A stretch of DNA of 64,000 nucleotides from Halictus rubicundus (Eukaryota > Arthropoda > Insecta > Hymenoptera > Halictidae): assembly GCF_050948215.1 (NCBI RefSeq), contig NW_027488643.1:310001-374000 (forward strand). Reading direction: 5' to 3'. The position numbers were made by a program, and so were the translations under genes. Positions 49,622 through 63,700 of the stretch are shown one piece after another (the first letter of the stretch is position 1; the number at the start of each line of letters is the position of its first letter). A model generated the notes under the pieces. That model made no database searches. It had not been told where the DNA came from and was given only the letters and a program-made list of their open reading frames with translations.

Positions 49622-52600
49622 AGGATAGGATAGAGGATAGGATAGGATAGAGGATAGGATAGGATAGAGGATAGGATACGATAGAGGATAGGATAAGATA
49701 GAGGGTAGAATAGGATAGAGGATAGGATAGGATAGAGGATAGGATAGGATAGCTGATAGGATATGATAGAGGATAGGATAGGATAGAGGATAGGATAGGA
49801 TAGAGGATAGGATAGGATAGAAGATTGGATAGAGGATAGGATAGAGGATAGGAAAGCATAGAAGATAGGATAGGATAGAGGATAGGATAGGATAGGATAG
49901 AGGATAGGATAGGATAGAGGGTAGAATAGGATAGAGGATAGGATAGGATAGAGGATAGGATAGGATAGCTGATAGGATAGGATAGAGGATAGGATAGGGC
50001 AGAGGATAGGATAGGATAGAGGATAGAATAGGATAGAGGATAGGATAGGATAGAGGATTGGATAGAGGATAGGATAGGATAGAGGATAGGATAGGCTAGA
50101 GGATAGGATAGGATAGAGGATAGGATAGGACAGAGGATAGGATAGGGGATTTGATAGGATAGATGATAGGATAGGATAGACGATAGGATAGGATAGAGGA
50201 TAGGATAGGATAGAGGATAGGATAGGACAGAGGATTTGATAGGATAGAGGATAGGAAAGGATAGGATTGAGGATAGATGATAGGATAGGATAGAGGATAG
50301 GATAGGATAGTAGATAGGATAGGACAGAGGATAGGATAGGGGATTTGATAGGATAGAGGATAGGATAGGATAGACGAAAGGATAGGATAGAGGATAGGAT
50401 AGGATAGAGGATAGGATAGGATAGGGGATAGGATAGGATAGAGGATTGGATAGAGGATAGGATAGAGGATAGGAAAGCATAGAAGATAGGATAGGATAGA
50501 GGATAGGATAGGATAGAGGATAGGATAGGATAGAGGATAGGATAGGATAGAGGATAGGATAGGATAGAGGATAGGATAGGATAGAGGATAGGATAGGATA
50601 GAGGACAGGATAGGATAGAGGATAGGATAGGATAGATGATAGGACAGGATAGGATAGAGGATTGGATGGGATAGAGGATAGGATAGGATAGACGATAGGA
50701 TAGGATAGAGGATAGGATAGGATAGAGGATAGGATAGGATAGGGGATAGGATAGGATAGAGGATTGGATAGAGGATAGGATAGAGGATAGGAAAGCATAG
50801 AAGATAGGATAGGATAGAGGATAGGATAGGATAGAGGATAGGATAGGATAGAGGATAGGATAGGATAGAGGATAGGATAGGATAGAGGATAGGATAGGAT
50901 AGAGGATAGGATAGGATAGAGGACAGGATAGGATAGAGGATAGGATAGGATAGATGATAGGACAGGATAGGATAGAGGATTGGATGGGATAGAGGATAGC
51001 GTAGGATAGAGGTTAGGATAGGATAAAGGATACGATAGGATAGAGGATAGGATAGGATAGAGGATAGGATAGGACAGAGGATAGGATAGGACAGAGGATT
51101 TGATAGGATAGAGGATAGGAAAGGATAGGATTGAGGATAGATGATAGGATAGGATAGAGGATAGGATAGGATAGTAGATAGGATAGGACAGAGGATAGGA
51201 TAGGGGATTTGATAGGATAGAGGATAGGATAGGATAGACGAAAGGATAGGATAGAGGATAGGATAGGATAGAGGATAGGATAGGATAGAGGATAGGATAG
51301 GATAGCGGATAGGATAGGATAGAGGATTGGATAGAGGATAGGAAAGGATAGAAGATAGGATAGGATAGAGGATAGGATAGGATAGGATAGAGGATAGGAT
51401 AGGATAGAGGGTAGAATAGGATAGAGGATAGGATAGGATAGAGGATAGGATAGGATAGCTGATAGGATAGGATAGAGGATAGGATAGGGCAGAGGATAGG
51501 ATAGGATAGAGGATAGAATAGGATAGAGGATAGGATAGGATAGAGGATTGGATAGAGGATAGGATAGGATAGAGGATTGGATAGGCTAGAGGATAGGATA
51601 GGATAGAGGATAGGATAGGACAGAGGATAGGATAGGGGATTTGATAGGATAGATGATAGGATAGGATAGAGGATAGGATAGGATAGAGGATAGGATAGGA
51701 TAGAGGATAGGATACGATAGAGGATAGGATAAGATAGAGGGTAGAATAGGATAGAGGATAGGATAGGATAGAGGATAGGATAGGATAGCTGATAGGATAT
51801 GATAGAGGATAGGATAGGATAGAGGATAGGATAGGATAGAGGATAGGATAGGATAGAAGATTGGATAGAGGATAGGATAGAGGATAGGAAAGCATAGAAG
51901 ATAGGATAGGATAGAGGATAGGATAGGATAGGATAGAGGATAGGATAGGATAGAGGGTAGAATAGGATAGAGGATAGGATAGGATAGAGGATAGGATAGG
52001 ATAGCTGATAGGATAGGATAGAGGATAGGATAGGGCAGAGGATAGGATAGGATAGAGGATAGAATAGGATAGAGGATAGGATAGGATAGAGGATTGGATA
52101 GAGGATAGGATAGGATAGAGGATAGGATAGGCTAGAGGATAGGATAGGATAGAGGATAGGATAGGACAGAGGATAGGATAGGGGATTTGATAGGATAGAT
52201 GATAGGATAGGATAGACGATAGGATAGGATAGAGGATAGGATAGGATAGAGGATAGGATAGGACAGAGGATTTGATAGGATAGAGGATAGGAAAGGATAG
52301 GATTGAGGATAGATGATAGGATAGGATAGAGGATAGGATAGGATAGTAGATAGGATAGGACAGAGGATAGGATAGGGGATTTGATAGGATAGAGGATAGG
52401 ATAGGATAGACGAAAGGATAGGATAGAGGATAGGATAGGATAGAGGATAGGATAGGATAGGGGATAGGATAGGATAGAGGATTGGATAGAGGATAGGATA
52501 GAGGATAGGAAAGCATAGAAGATAGGATAGGATAGAGGATAGGATAGGATAGAGGATAGGATAGGATAGAGGATAGGATAGGATAGAGGATAGGATAGGA

Positions 52601-53744
52601 TAGAGGATAGGATAGGATAGAGGATAGGATAGGATAGAGGACAGGATAGGATAGAGGATAGGATAGGATAGATGATAGGACAGGATAGGATAGAGGATTG
52701 GATGGGATAGAGGATAGGATAGGATAGACGATAGGATAGGATAGAGGATAGGATAGGATAGAGGATAGGATAGGATAGGGGATAGGATAGGATAGAGGAT
52801 TGGATAGAGGATAGGATAGAGGATAGGAAAGCATAGAAGATAGGATAGGATAGAGGATAGGATAGGATAGAGGATAGGATAGGATAGAGGATAGGATAGG
52901 ATAGAGGATAGGATAGGATAGAGGATAGGATAGGATAGAGGATAGGATAGGATAGAGGACAGGATAGGATAGAGGATAGGATAGGATAGATGATAGGACA
53001 GGATAGGATAGAGGATTGGATGGGATAGAGGATAGCGTAGGATAGAGGTTAGGATAGGATAAAGGATACGATAGGATAGAGGATAGGATAGGATAGAGGA
53101 TAGGATAGGACAGAGGATAGGATAGGACAGAGGATTTGATAGGATAGAGGATAGGAAAGGATAGGATTGAGGATAGATGATAGGATAGGATAGAGGATAG
53201 GATAGGATAGTAGGTAGGATAGGACAGAGGATAGGATAGGGGATTTGATAGGATAGAGGATAGGATAGGATAGACGAAAGGATAGGATAGAGGATAGGAT
53301 AGGATAGAGGATAGGATAGGATAGAGGATAGGATAGGATAGCGGATAGGATAGGATAGAGGATTGGATAGAGGATAGGAAAGGATAGAAGATAGGATAGG
53401 ATAGAGGATAGGATAGGATAGGATAGAGGATAGGATAGGATAGAGGGTAGAATAGGATAGAGGATAGGATAGGATAGAGGATAGGATAGGATAGCTGATA
53501 GGATAGGATAGAGGATAGGATAGGGCAGAGGATAGGATAGGATAGAGGATAGAATAGGATAGAGGATAGGATAGGATAGAGGATTGGATAGAGGATAGGA
53601 TAGGATAGAGGATTGGATAGGCTAGAGGATAGGATAGGATAGAGGATAGGATAGGACAGAGGATAGGATAGGGGATTTGATAGGATAGATGATAGGATAG
53701 GATAGAGGATAGGATAGGATAGAGGATAGGATAGGATAGAGGAT
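49622..53744 (+). repeat. Tandem duplication, 2,036-bp unit, two copies
   Basis: About 49622-51708 is repeated at about 51658-53744. Paired markers at exactly 2,036 bp are AAGATAGAGG 49695/51731, GGATTTG 50232/52268, GGTTAGG 51011/53047, GCGGATAGG 51305/53341 and GGCTAG 51584/53620. The base at 51178 (A) corresponds to 53214 (G), one of the few differences seen. Confidence 0.85.
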
Positions 53745-55001
53745 AGGATAGGATAGAGGATAGGATAGGATAGAGGATAGGATAGGATAGAGGATAGGAT
53801 AGGATAGAGGATTGGATAGAGGATAGGATAGAGGATAGGAAAGGATAGAAGATAGGATAGGATAGAGGATAGGATAGGATAGAGGATAGCGTAGGATAGA
53901 GGATAGGATAGGATAGAGGATACGATAGGATAGAGGATAGGATAGGATAGAGGATAGGATAGGATAGAGGATAGGATAGGATAGAGGATAGGATAGGATA
54001 GAGGATAGGATAGGATAGAGGACAGGATAGGATAGAGGATAGGATAGGATAGATGATAGGACAGGATAGGATAGAGGATTGGATGGGATAGAGGATAGCG
54101 TAGGATAGAGGTTAGGATAGGATAAAGGATACGATAGGATAGAGGATAGGATAGGATAGAGGATAGGATAGGACAGAGGATAGGATAGGACAGAGGATTT
54201 GATAGGATAGAGGATAGGAAAGGATAGGATTGAGGATAGATGATAGGATAGGATAGAGGATAGGATAGGATAGTAGGTAGGATAGGACAGAGGATAGGAT
54301 AGGGGATTTGATAGGATAGAGGATAGGATAGGATAGACGAAAGGATAGGATAGAGGATAGGATAGGATAGAGGATAGGATAGGATAGAGGATAGGATAGG
54401 ATAGCGGATAGGATAGGATAGAGGATTGGATAGAGGATAGGAAAGGATAGAAGATAGGATAGGATAGAGGATAGGATAGGATAGGATAGAGGATAGGATA
54501 GGATAGAGGGTAGAATAGGATAGAGGATAGGATAGGATAGAGGATAGGATAGGATAGCTGATAGGATAGGATAGAGGATAGGATAGGGCAGAGGATAGGA
54601 TAGGATAGAGGATAGAATAGGATAGAGGATAGGATAGGATAGAGGATTGGATAGAGGATAGGATAGGATAGAGGATTGGATAGGCTAGAGGATAGGATAG
54701 GATAGAGGATAGGATAGGACAGAGGATAGGATAGGGGATTTGATAGGATAGATGATAGGATAGGATAGAGGATAGGATAGGATAGAGGATAGGATAGGAT
54801 AGAGGATAGGATAGGATAGAGGATAGGATAGGATAGAGGATAGGATAGGATAGAGGATAGGATAGGATAGAGGATTGGATAGAGGATAGGATAGAGGATA
54901 GGAAAGGATAGAAGATAGGATAGGATAGAGGATAGGATAGGATAGAGGATAGCGTAGGATAGAGGATAGGATAGGATAGAGGATACGATAGGATAGAGGA
55001 T
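52865..55001 (+). repeat. Tandem duplication, 1,063-bp unit, two copies
   Basis: About 52865-53938 is repeated at about 53928-55001. Markers at exactly 1,063 bp are GAGGACAGG 52955/54018, GGTTAGG 53047/54110, GGCTAG 53620/54683, GGATTGG 53809/54872 and GCGTAGG 53889/54952. Both copies carry the G variant TAGTAGGTA (53214 and 54277), absent from the five other copies of that unit. Confidence 0.85.
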
Positions 55002-55885
55002 AGGATAGAGGATATAATAGGATAGAGGATAGGATAGGATAGAGGATAGGATAGGATAGAGGATAGGATAGAGGATAGGATAGGATAGAGGATAGGATAG
55101 GATAGAAGATAGGATAGGATAGAGGATAGGATAGGATAGAGGATAGGATAGGATAGAGAATAGCGTAGGATAGAGGATAGGATAGGATAGACGATAGGAT
55201 AGGATAGAGGATAGGATAGGATAGAGGATAGGATAGGATAGAGGATTGGATAGAGGATAGGATAGAGGATAGGAAAGCATAGAAGATAGGATAGGATAGA
55301 GGATAGGATAGGATAGAGGATAGGATAGGATAGAGGATAGGATACGATAGAGGATAGGATAGGATAGAGGGTAGAATAGGATAGAGGATAGGATAGGATA
55401 GAGGATAGGATAGGATAGCTGATAGGATATGATAGAGGATAGGATAGGATAGAGGATAGGATAGGATAGAGGATAGGATAGGATAGAAGATTGGATAGAG
55501 GATAGGATAGAGGATAGGAAAGCATAGAAGATAGGATAGGATAGAGGATAGGATAGGATAGGATAGAGGATAGGATAGGATAGAGGGTAGAATAGGATAG
55601 AGGATAGGATAGGATAGAGGATAGGATAGGATAGCTGATAGGATAGGATAGAGGATAGGATAGGGCAGAGGATAGGATAGGATAGAGGATAGAATAGGAT
55701 AGAGGATAGGATAGGATAGAGGATTGGATAGAGGATAGGATAGGATAGAGGATAGGATAGGCTAGAGGATAGGATAGGATAGAGGATAGGATAGGACAGA
55801 GGATAGGATAGGGGATTTGATAGGATAGATGATAGGATAGGATAGACGATAGGATAGGATAGAGGATAGGATAGGATAGAGGATA
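54726..55885 (+). repeat. Dispersed copy of 49.06-50.22 kb block
   Basis: This stretch matches about 49060-50220 at an offset of 5,666 bp (GGATTGG 49206/54872; AGAATAGCG 49491/55157). A difference near 49694 (GGATAAGATAG) against 55360 (GGATAGGATAG) shows that the A variant is confined to 49695 and its 2,036-bp copy at 51731. The match ends near 55885, where GATAGGGGATAGG follows. Confidence 0.75.
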
Positions 55886-57720
55886 GGATAGGATAGGGGA
55901 TAGGATAGGATAGAGGATTGGATAGAGGATAGGATAGAGGATAGGAAAGCATAGAAGATAGGATAGGATAGAGGATAGGATAGGATAGAGGATAGGATAG
56001 GATAGAGGACAGGATAGGATAGAGGATAGGATAGGATAGATGATAGGACAGGATAGGATAGAGGATTGGATGGGATAGAGGATAGCGTAGGATAGAGGTT
56101 AGGATAGGATAAAGGATACGATAGGATAGAGGATAGGATAGGATAGAGGATAGGATAGGACAGAGGATAGGATAGGACAGAGGATTTGATAGGATAGAGG
56201 ATAGGAAAGGATAGGATTGAGGATAGATGATAGGATAGGATAGAGGATAGGATAGGATAGTAGATAGGATAGGACAGAGGATAGGATAGGGGATTTGATA
56301 GGATAGAGGATAGGATAGGATAGACGAAAGGATAGGATAGAGGATAGGATAGGATAGAGGATAGGATAGGATAGAGGATAGGATAGGATAGCGGATAGGA
56401 TAGGATAGAGGATTGGATAGAGGATAGGAAAGGATAGAAGATAGGATAGGATAGAGGATAGGATAGGATAGGATAGAGGATAGGATAGGATAGAGGGTAG
56501 AATAGGATAGAGGATAGGATAGGATAGAGGATAGGATAGGATAGCTGATAGGATAGGATAGAGGATAGGATAGGGCAGAGGATAGGATAGGATAGAGGAT
56601 AGAATAGGATAGAGGATAGGATAGGATAGAGGATTGGATAGAGGATAGGATAGGATAGAGGATTGGATAGGCTAGAGGATAGGATAGGATAGAGGATAGG
56701 ATAGGACAGAGGATAGGATAGGGGATTTGATAGGATAGATGATAGGATAGGATAGACGATAGGATATGATAGAGGATAGGATAGGATAGAGGATAGGATA
56801 GGATAGAGGATATGATAGGATATAGGATTGGATAGAGGATAGGATAGAGGATAGGAAAGCATAGAAGATAGGATAGGATAGAGGATAGGATAGGATAGAG
56901 GATAGGATATTATAGAGGATAGGATAGGATAGAGGATAGGATAGGATAGAGGATAGGATAGGATAGAGGATAGGATAGGATAGAGGATTGGATAGAGAAT
57001 AGGATAGAGGATAGGAAAGGATAGAAGATAGGATAGGATAGAGGATAGGATAGGATAGAGGATAGCGTAGGATAGAGGATAGGATAGGATAGAGGATACG
57101 ATAGGATAGAGGATAGGATAGAGGATATAATAGGATAGAGGATAGGATAGGATAGAGGATAGGATAGGATAGAGGATAGGATAGGATAGAGGATAGGATA
57201 GGATAGAAGATAGGATAGGATAGAGGATAGGATAGGATAGAGGATAGGATAGGATAGAGAATAGCGTAGGATAGAGGATAGGATAGGATAGACGATAGGA
57301 TAGGATAGAGGATAGGATAGGATAGAGGATAGGATAGGATAGAGGATAGGATAGGATAGAGGATAGGATAGGATATAGGATTGGATAGAGGATAGGATAG
57401 AGGATAGGAAAGGATAGAAGATAGGATAGGATAGAGGATCGGATAGGATAGAGGATAGGATAGGATAGAGGGTAGGATAGGATAGAGGATAGGATAGGAT
57501 AGAGGATAGGATAGGATAGAGGACAGGATAGGATAGAGGATAGGATAGGATAGATGATAGGATAGGATAGAGGATAGGATAGGATAGAGGATAGGATAGG
57601 ATAGAGGATAGCGTAGAATAGAGGATAGGATAGAATAGAGGATACGATAGGATAGAGGATAGGATAGGATAGAGGATAGGATAGGACAGAGGATTTGATA
57701 GGATAGAGGATAGGGTAGGA
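55885..57720 (+). repeat. Further copy of the D block
   Basis: GGTTAGG at 56097 and GGATTTG at 56182 match 54110 and 54195 at an offset of 1,987 bp. It carries the A version of TAGTAGATA (56264). TATTATAGAGG at 56908 recurs at 46399, 48707 and 63979. The regular units from about 57.1 to 57.7 kb hold only the usual AGCGTAGG and TATAATAGG variants. Confidence 0.7.
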
Positions 57721-60700
57721 TACAGGAAAGGATAGGATTGAGGATAGGATTGGATACAGGATAGGATAGAATAGAGGATAGGATACGGGATTGGATAGGA
57801 TAGGATAGAGGATAGGATAGGATAGAGGACAGGATAGGATAGAGGATTGGATATGATACAGGAAAGGATAGGATTGAGGATAGATGATAGGATAGGATAG
57901 AGGATTGGATAGGATACAGGATAGGCTAGAGGATTGGATAGGATACAGGATAGGATAGGATAGAGGATAGGATAGGGGATTTGATAGGATAGAGGATAGG
58001 ATAGGATAGAAGATAGGATAGGATAGAGGATAGGATAGGATAGAGGATAGGATAGGATAGAGGATAGCGTAGGATAGAGGATAGGATAGGATAGAGGATA
58101 CGATAGGATAGGGGATAGGATAGAGGGTAGAATAGTATAGAGGATAGGATAGGATAGATGATAGAATAGGATAGCTGATAGGATAGGATAGAGGATAGGA
58201 TAGGATAGAGGATAGGATAGGATATAGGATTGGATAGAGGATAGGATAGAGGATAGGAAAGGATAGAAGATAGGATAGGATAGAGGATAGGATAGGATAG
58301 AGGATAGGATAGGATAGAGGATAGGATAGGATAGAGGATAGGATAGGATACAGGATAGGATAGGATAGAGGACAGGATAGGATAGAGGATAGGATAGAGG
58401 ATAGGATAGGATAGAGAATAGCGTAGGATAGAGGATAGGATAGGATAGACGATAGGATAGGATAGAGGATAGGATAGGATAGAGGATAGGATAGGATAGA
58501 GGATAGGATAGGATAGAGGATAGGATAGGATATAGGATTGGATAGAGGATAGGATAGAGGATAGGAAAGGATAGAAGATAGGATAGGATAGAGGATAGGA
58601 TAGGATAGAGGATAGGATAGGATAGAGGATAGGATAGGATAGAGGATAGGATAGGATAGAGGATAGGATAGGATACAGGATAGGATAGGATAGAGGACAG
58701 GATAGGGGATTTGATAGGATAGAGGATAGGATAGGATAGAAGATAGGATAGGATAGAGGATAGGATAGGATAGAGGATAGGATAGGATAGAGGGTAGAAT
58801 AGGATAGATAGGATAGGATAGATGATAGAATAGGATAGCTGATAGGATAGGATAGAGGATAGGATAGGGCAGAGGATAGGATAGGGGATTTTATGGGATA
58901 GAGGATAGGACAGGATAGAGGATAGGATAGGATAGAGGATAGAATAGGATAGAGGATAGGATAGGATAGAGGATTGGATAGACGGTAGGATAGGATAGAG
59001 GATAGGATAGGATAGAGGATAGGATAGGATAGAGGATAGGATAGGATAGAGGATAGGATAGGATAGAGGATAGGATAGGACAGAGGATAGGATAGGGGAT
59101 TTGATAGGATAGAGGATAGGATAGGACAGAGGATAGGATAGGGGATTTGATAGGATAGAGGATAGGATAGGATAGACGATAGGATATGATAGAGGATAGG
59201 ATAGGATAGAGGATAGGATAGGATAGAGGATAGGATAGGATAGAGGATTGGATAGAGGATAGGATAGAGGATAGGAAAGCATAGAAGATAGGATAGGATA
59301 GAGGATAGGATAGGATAGAGGATAGGATAGGATAGAGGATAGGATAGGATAGAGGATAGGATAGGATAGAGGGTAGAATAGGATAGAGGATAGGATAGGA
59401 TAGAGGATAGGATAGGATAGCTGATAGGATAGGATAGAGGATAGGATAGGGCAGAGGATAGGATAGGGGATTTTATAGGATAGAGGATAGGATAGGATAG
59501 ACGATAGGATAGGATAGAGGATAGGATAGGATAGAGGATTGGATAGAGGATAGGATAGAGGATAGGAAAGCATAGAAGATAGGATAGGATAGAGGATAGG
59601 ATAGGATAGGATAGAGGATAGGATAGGATAGAGGGTAGAATAGGATAGAGGATAGGATAGGATAGAGGATAGGATAGGATAGCTGATAGGATAGGATAGA
59701 GGATAGGATAGGGCAGAGGATAGGATAGGATAGAGGATAGAATAGGATAGAGGATAGGATAGGATAGAGGAAATGATAGAGGATAGGATAGGTTAGAGGA
59801 TAGGATAGGATAGAGGATTGGATAGAGGATAGGATAGAGGATAGGAAAGCATAGAAGATAGGATAGGATAGCGGATAGGATAGGATAGAGGATAGGATAG
59901 GATAGAGAATAGGATACGATAGAGGATAGGATAGGATAGAGGATAGGATAGGATAGAGGGTAGAATAGGATAGAGGATAGGATAGGATAGAGGATAGGAT
60001 AGGATAGCTGATAGGATAGGATAGAGGATAGGATAGGGCAGAGGATAGGATAGGGGATTTTATAGGATAGAGGATAGGATAGGATAGACGATAGGATATG
60101 ATAGAGGATAGGATAGGATAGAGGATAGGATAGGATAGAGGATAGGATAGGATAGAGGATTGGATAGAGGATAGGATAGAGGATAGGAAAGCATAGAAGA
60201 TAGGATAGGATAGAGGATAGGATAGGATAGGATAGGATAGAGGGTAGAATAGGATAGAGGATAGGATAGGATAGAGGATAGGATAGGATAGCTGATAGGA
60301 TAGGATAGAGGATAGGATAGGGCAGAGGATAGGATAGGATAGAGGATAGAATAGGATAGAGGATAGGATAGGATAGAGGATTGGATAGAGGATAGGATAG
60401 GATAGAGGATAGGATAGGCTAGAGGATAGGATAGGATAGAGGATAGGATAGGACAGAGGATAGGATAGGGGATTTGATAGGATAGATGATAGGATAGGAT
60501 AGACGATAGGATAGGATAGAGGATAGGATAGGATAGAGGATAGGATAGGATAGAGGATAGGATAGGATAGAGGATTGGATAGAGGATAGGATAGAGGATA
60601 GGAAAGCATAGAAGATAGGATAGGATAGAGGATAGGATAGGATAGAGGATAGGATAGGATAGAGGATAGGGTAGGATAGAGGATAGGATAGGATAGAGGA

Positions 60701-63700
60701 TAGGATAGGATAGAGGATAGGATAGGATAGAGGACAGGATAGGATAGAGGATAGGATAGGATAGATGATAGGATAGGATAGGATAGAGGATTGGATGGGA
60801 TAGAGGATAGCGTAGGATAGAGGTTAGGATAGGATAAAGGATACGATAGGATAGAGGATAGGATAGGATAGAGGATAGGATAGGACAGAGGATAGGATAG
60901 GACAGAGGATTTGATAGGATAGAGGATAGGATAGGATACAGGAAAGGATAGGATTGAGGATAGATGATAGGATAGGATAGAGGATAGGATAGGATAGAGG
61001 ATAGGATAGGACAGAGGATAGGATAGGGGATTTGATAGGATAGAGGATAGGATAGGATAGACGAAAGGATAGGATAGAGGATAGGATAGGATAGAGGATA
61101 GGATAGGATAGAGGATAGGATAGGATAGAGGATAGGATAGGATAGAGGATAGGATAGGATAGAGGATTGGATAGAGGATAGGATAGAGGATAGGAAAGGA
61201 TAGAAGATAGGATAGGATAGAGGATAGGATAGGATAGAGGATAGCGTAGGATAGAGGATAGGATAGGATAGAGGATACGATAGGATAGAGGATAGGATAG
61301 AGGATATAATAGGATAGAGGATAGGATAGGATAGAGGATAGGATAGGATAGCGGATAGGATAGGATAGAGGATAGGATAGGGGATTTGATAGGATAGAGG
61401 ATAGGATAGGATAGAGAATAGGATAGGATAGAGGATAGAATAGGATAGAGGATATGATAGGATAGAGGATAGGATAGGATAGAGGATAGGATAGAGGATA
61501 GGATAGGATAGAGGATAGGATAGGATAGAAGATAGGATAGGATAGAGGATAGGATAGGATAGAGGATAGGATAGGATAGAGAATAGCGTAGGATAGAGGA
61601 TAGGATAGGATAGACGATAGGATAGGATAGAGGATAGGATAGGATAGAGGATAGGATAGGATAGAGGATAGGATAGGATAGACGATAGGATAGGATAGAG
61701 GATAGGATAGGATAGAGGATAGGATAGGATAGAGGATAGGATAGGATAGAGGATAGGATAGGATAGAGGATAGGATAGGATATAGGATTGGATAGAGGAT
61801 AGGATAGAGGATAGGATAGGATAGAGGATAGGATAGGATAGAGGATAGGATAGGATAGAGGACAGGATAGGATAGAGGATAGGATAGGATAGATGATAGG
61901 ATAGGATAGAGGATAGGATAGGATAGAGGATAGGATAGGATAGAGGATAGCGTAGAATAGAGGATAGGATAGAATAGAGGATACGATAGGATAGAGGATA
62001 GGATAGGATAGAGGATAGGATAGGACAGAGGATTTGATAGGATAGAGGATAGGATAGGATACAGGAAAGGATAGGATTGAGGATAGGATTGGATACAGGA
62101 TAGGATAGAATAGAGGATAGGATACGGGATTGGATAGGATAGGATAGAGGATAGGATAGGACAGACGATAGGATAGGATAGAGGATAGTATAGGGATTTG
62201 ATAGGATAGAGGATAGGATAGGATAGAGGACAGGATAGGATAGAGGATTGGATATGATACAGGAAAGGATAGGATTGAGGATAGATGATAGGATAGGATA
62301 GAGGATTGGATAGGATACAGGATAGGCTAGAGGATTGGATAGGATACAGGATAGGATAGGATAGAGGATAGGATAGGGGATTTGATAGGATAGAGGATAG
62401 GATAGGATAGAAGATAGGATAGGATAGAGGATAGGATAGGATAGAGGATAGGATAGGATAGAGGATAGGATAGGATAGAGGATAGGATAGGATAGAGGAT
62501 TAGATAGGACAGAGGATAGGATAGTATAGAGGATAGGATAGGGATTTGATAGGATAGAGGATTGGATAGGATAGAGGACAGGATAGGATAGAGGATTGGA
62601 TATGATACAGGAAAGGATAGGATTGAGGATAGATGATAGGATAGGATAGAGGATTGGATAGGATACAGGATAATATAGAGGATTGGATAGGATACACGAT
62701 AGGATAGGATAGAGGATAGGATAGGGGATTTGATAGGATAGAGGATAGGATAAAATAGAGGATAGGATAGGATAGGGGATTGGATAGGATAGGATAGAGG
62801 ATAGGCTAGGATAGAGGATAGGATAGGATAGAGGATAGGATAGGATAGAGGATAGTATAGGGATTTGATTGGATAGAGGATAGGATAGGATAGAACATAG
62901 GATAGGATAGAGGATAGGATAGGATAGGATAGAGGATATGATAGGATAGGGGAATTGATAGGATAGAGGATGGGATAGGATAGAAGATAGGATAGGATAG
63001 AGGATAGGATAGGATAGAGGATAGGATAGGATAGAGGATAGGATAGAGGATAGAATAGGATAGAGGATAGGATAGGATACAGGATTGGATAGACGGTAGG
63101 ATAGGATAGCGGATAGGATAGGATAGAGGATAGGATAGGGCAGAGGATAGGATAGGGGACTTTATAGGATAGAGGATAGGATAGGATAGAGGATAGCGTA
63201 GGATAGAGGATAGGATAGGATAGAGGATACGATAGGATAGAGGATAGGATAGAGGTTTGGATAGGATAGAGGATAGGATAGGATAGAGGATAGGATAGGA
63301 TAGAGGATAGGATAGGATAGAGGATAGGATAGGATAGAGGATAGGATAGGATAGAGGATAGGATAGGATAAAGGATAGGATAGGATAGTGGATAGGATAC
63401 ACGATTCGATAGGATAGAGGATAGGATAGGACAGAGGATTTGATAGGATAGAGGATAGGATAGGATACAGGAAAGGATAGGATTGTGGATAGGATTGGAT
63501 ACAGGATAGGATAGAATAGAGGATAGGATACGGGATTGGATAGGATAGGATAGAGGATAGGATAGGACAGACGATAGGATAGGATAGAGGATAGTATAGG
63601 GATTTGATAGGATAGAGGTTTGGATAGGATAGAGGATAGGATAGGATAGAGGATAGGATAGGATAGAGGATAGGATAGGATAGAGGATAGGATAGGATAG

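Larger units (their letters stand above)
44560..57720 (+). repeat. Region D: GGCTAG/GCGG/TATAAT-marked sub-array
   Basis: Characteristic variants are TAGTAGATA (variable base at 44637, 50314, 51178, 52350, 53214, 54277, 56264), GACGAAAGG, GATAGCGGATAGG, GGCTAGAGG (for example 45060, 46161, 48234, 48469, 51584, 53620, 54683), GGATATAATAGG (46634, 46971, 48993, 49347) and GGGGATTTGATAGGATAGATG. GGGGATTTT is absent from here until about 58.9 kb. Long tandem duplications are listed separately. No gene is present. Confidence 0.85.

Noticed and set aside
50096..55525. Minus-strand open frame of about 1,809 codons and dozens of similar ones
   Set aside because: The reverse complement of the 17-mer has no stop in any frame, so open frames are inevitable. 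They overlap in different frames, begin wherever a variant creates CAT on the + strand (often AAAGCATAG) and end at TTA, CTA or TCA variants. The product is a low-complexity Ser/Tyr/Pro/Ile/Leu polymer with no domain, signal peptide or codon bias beyond the repeat.
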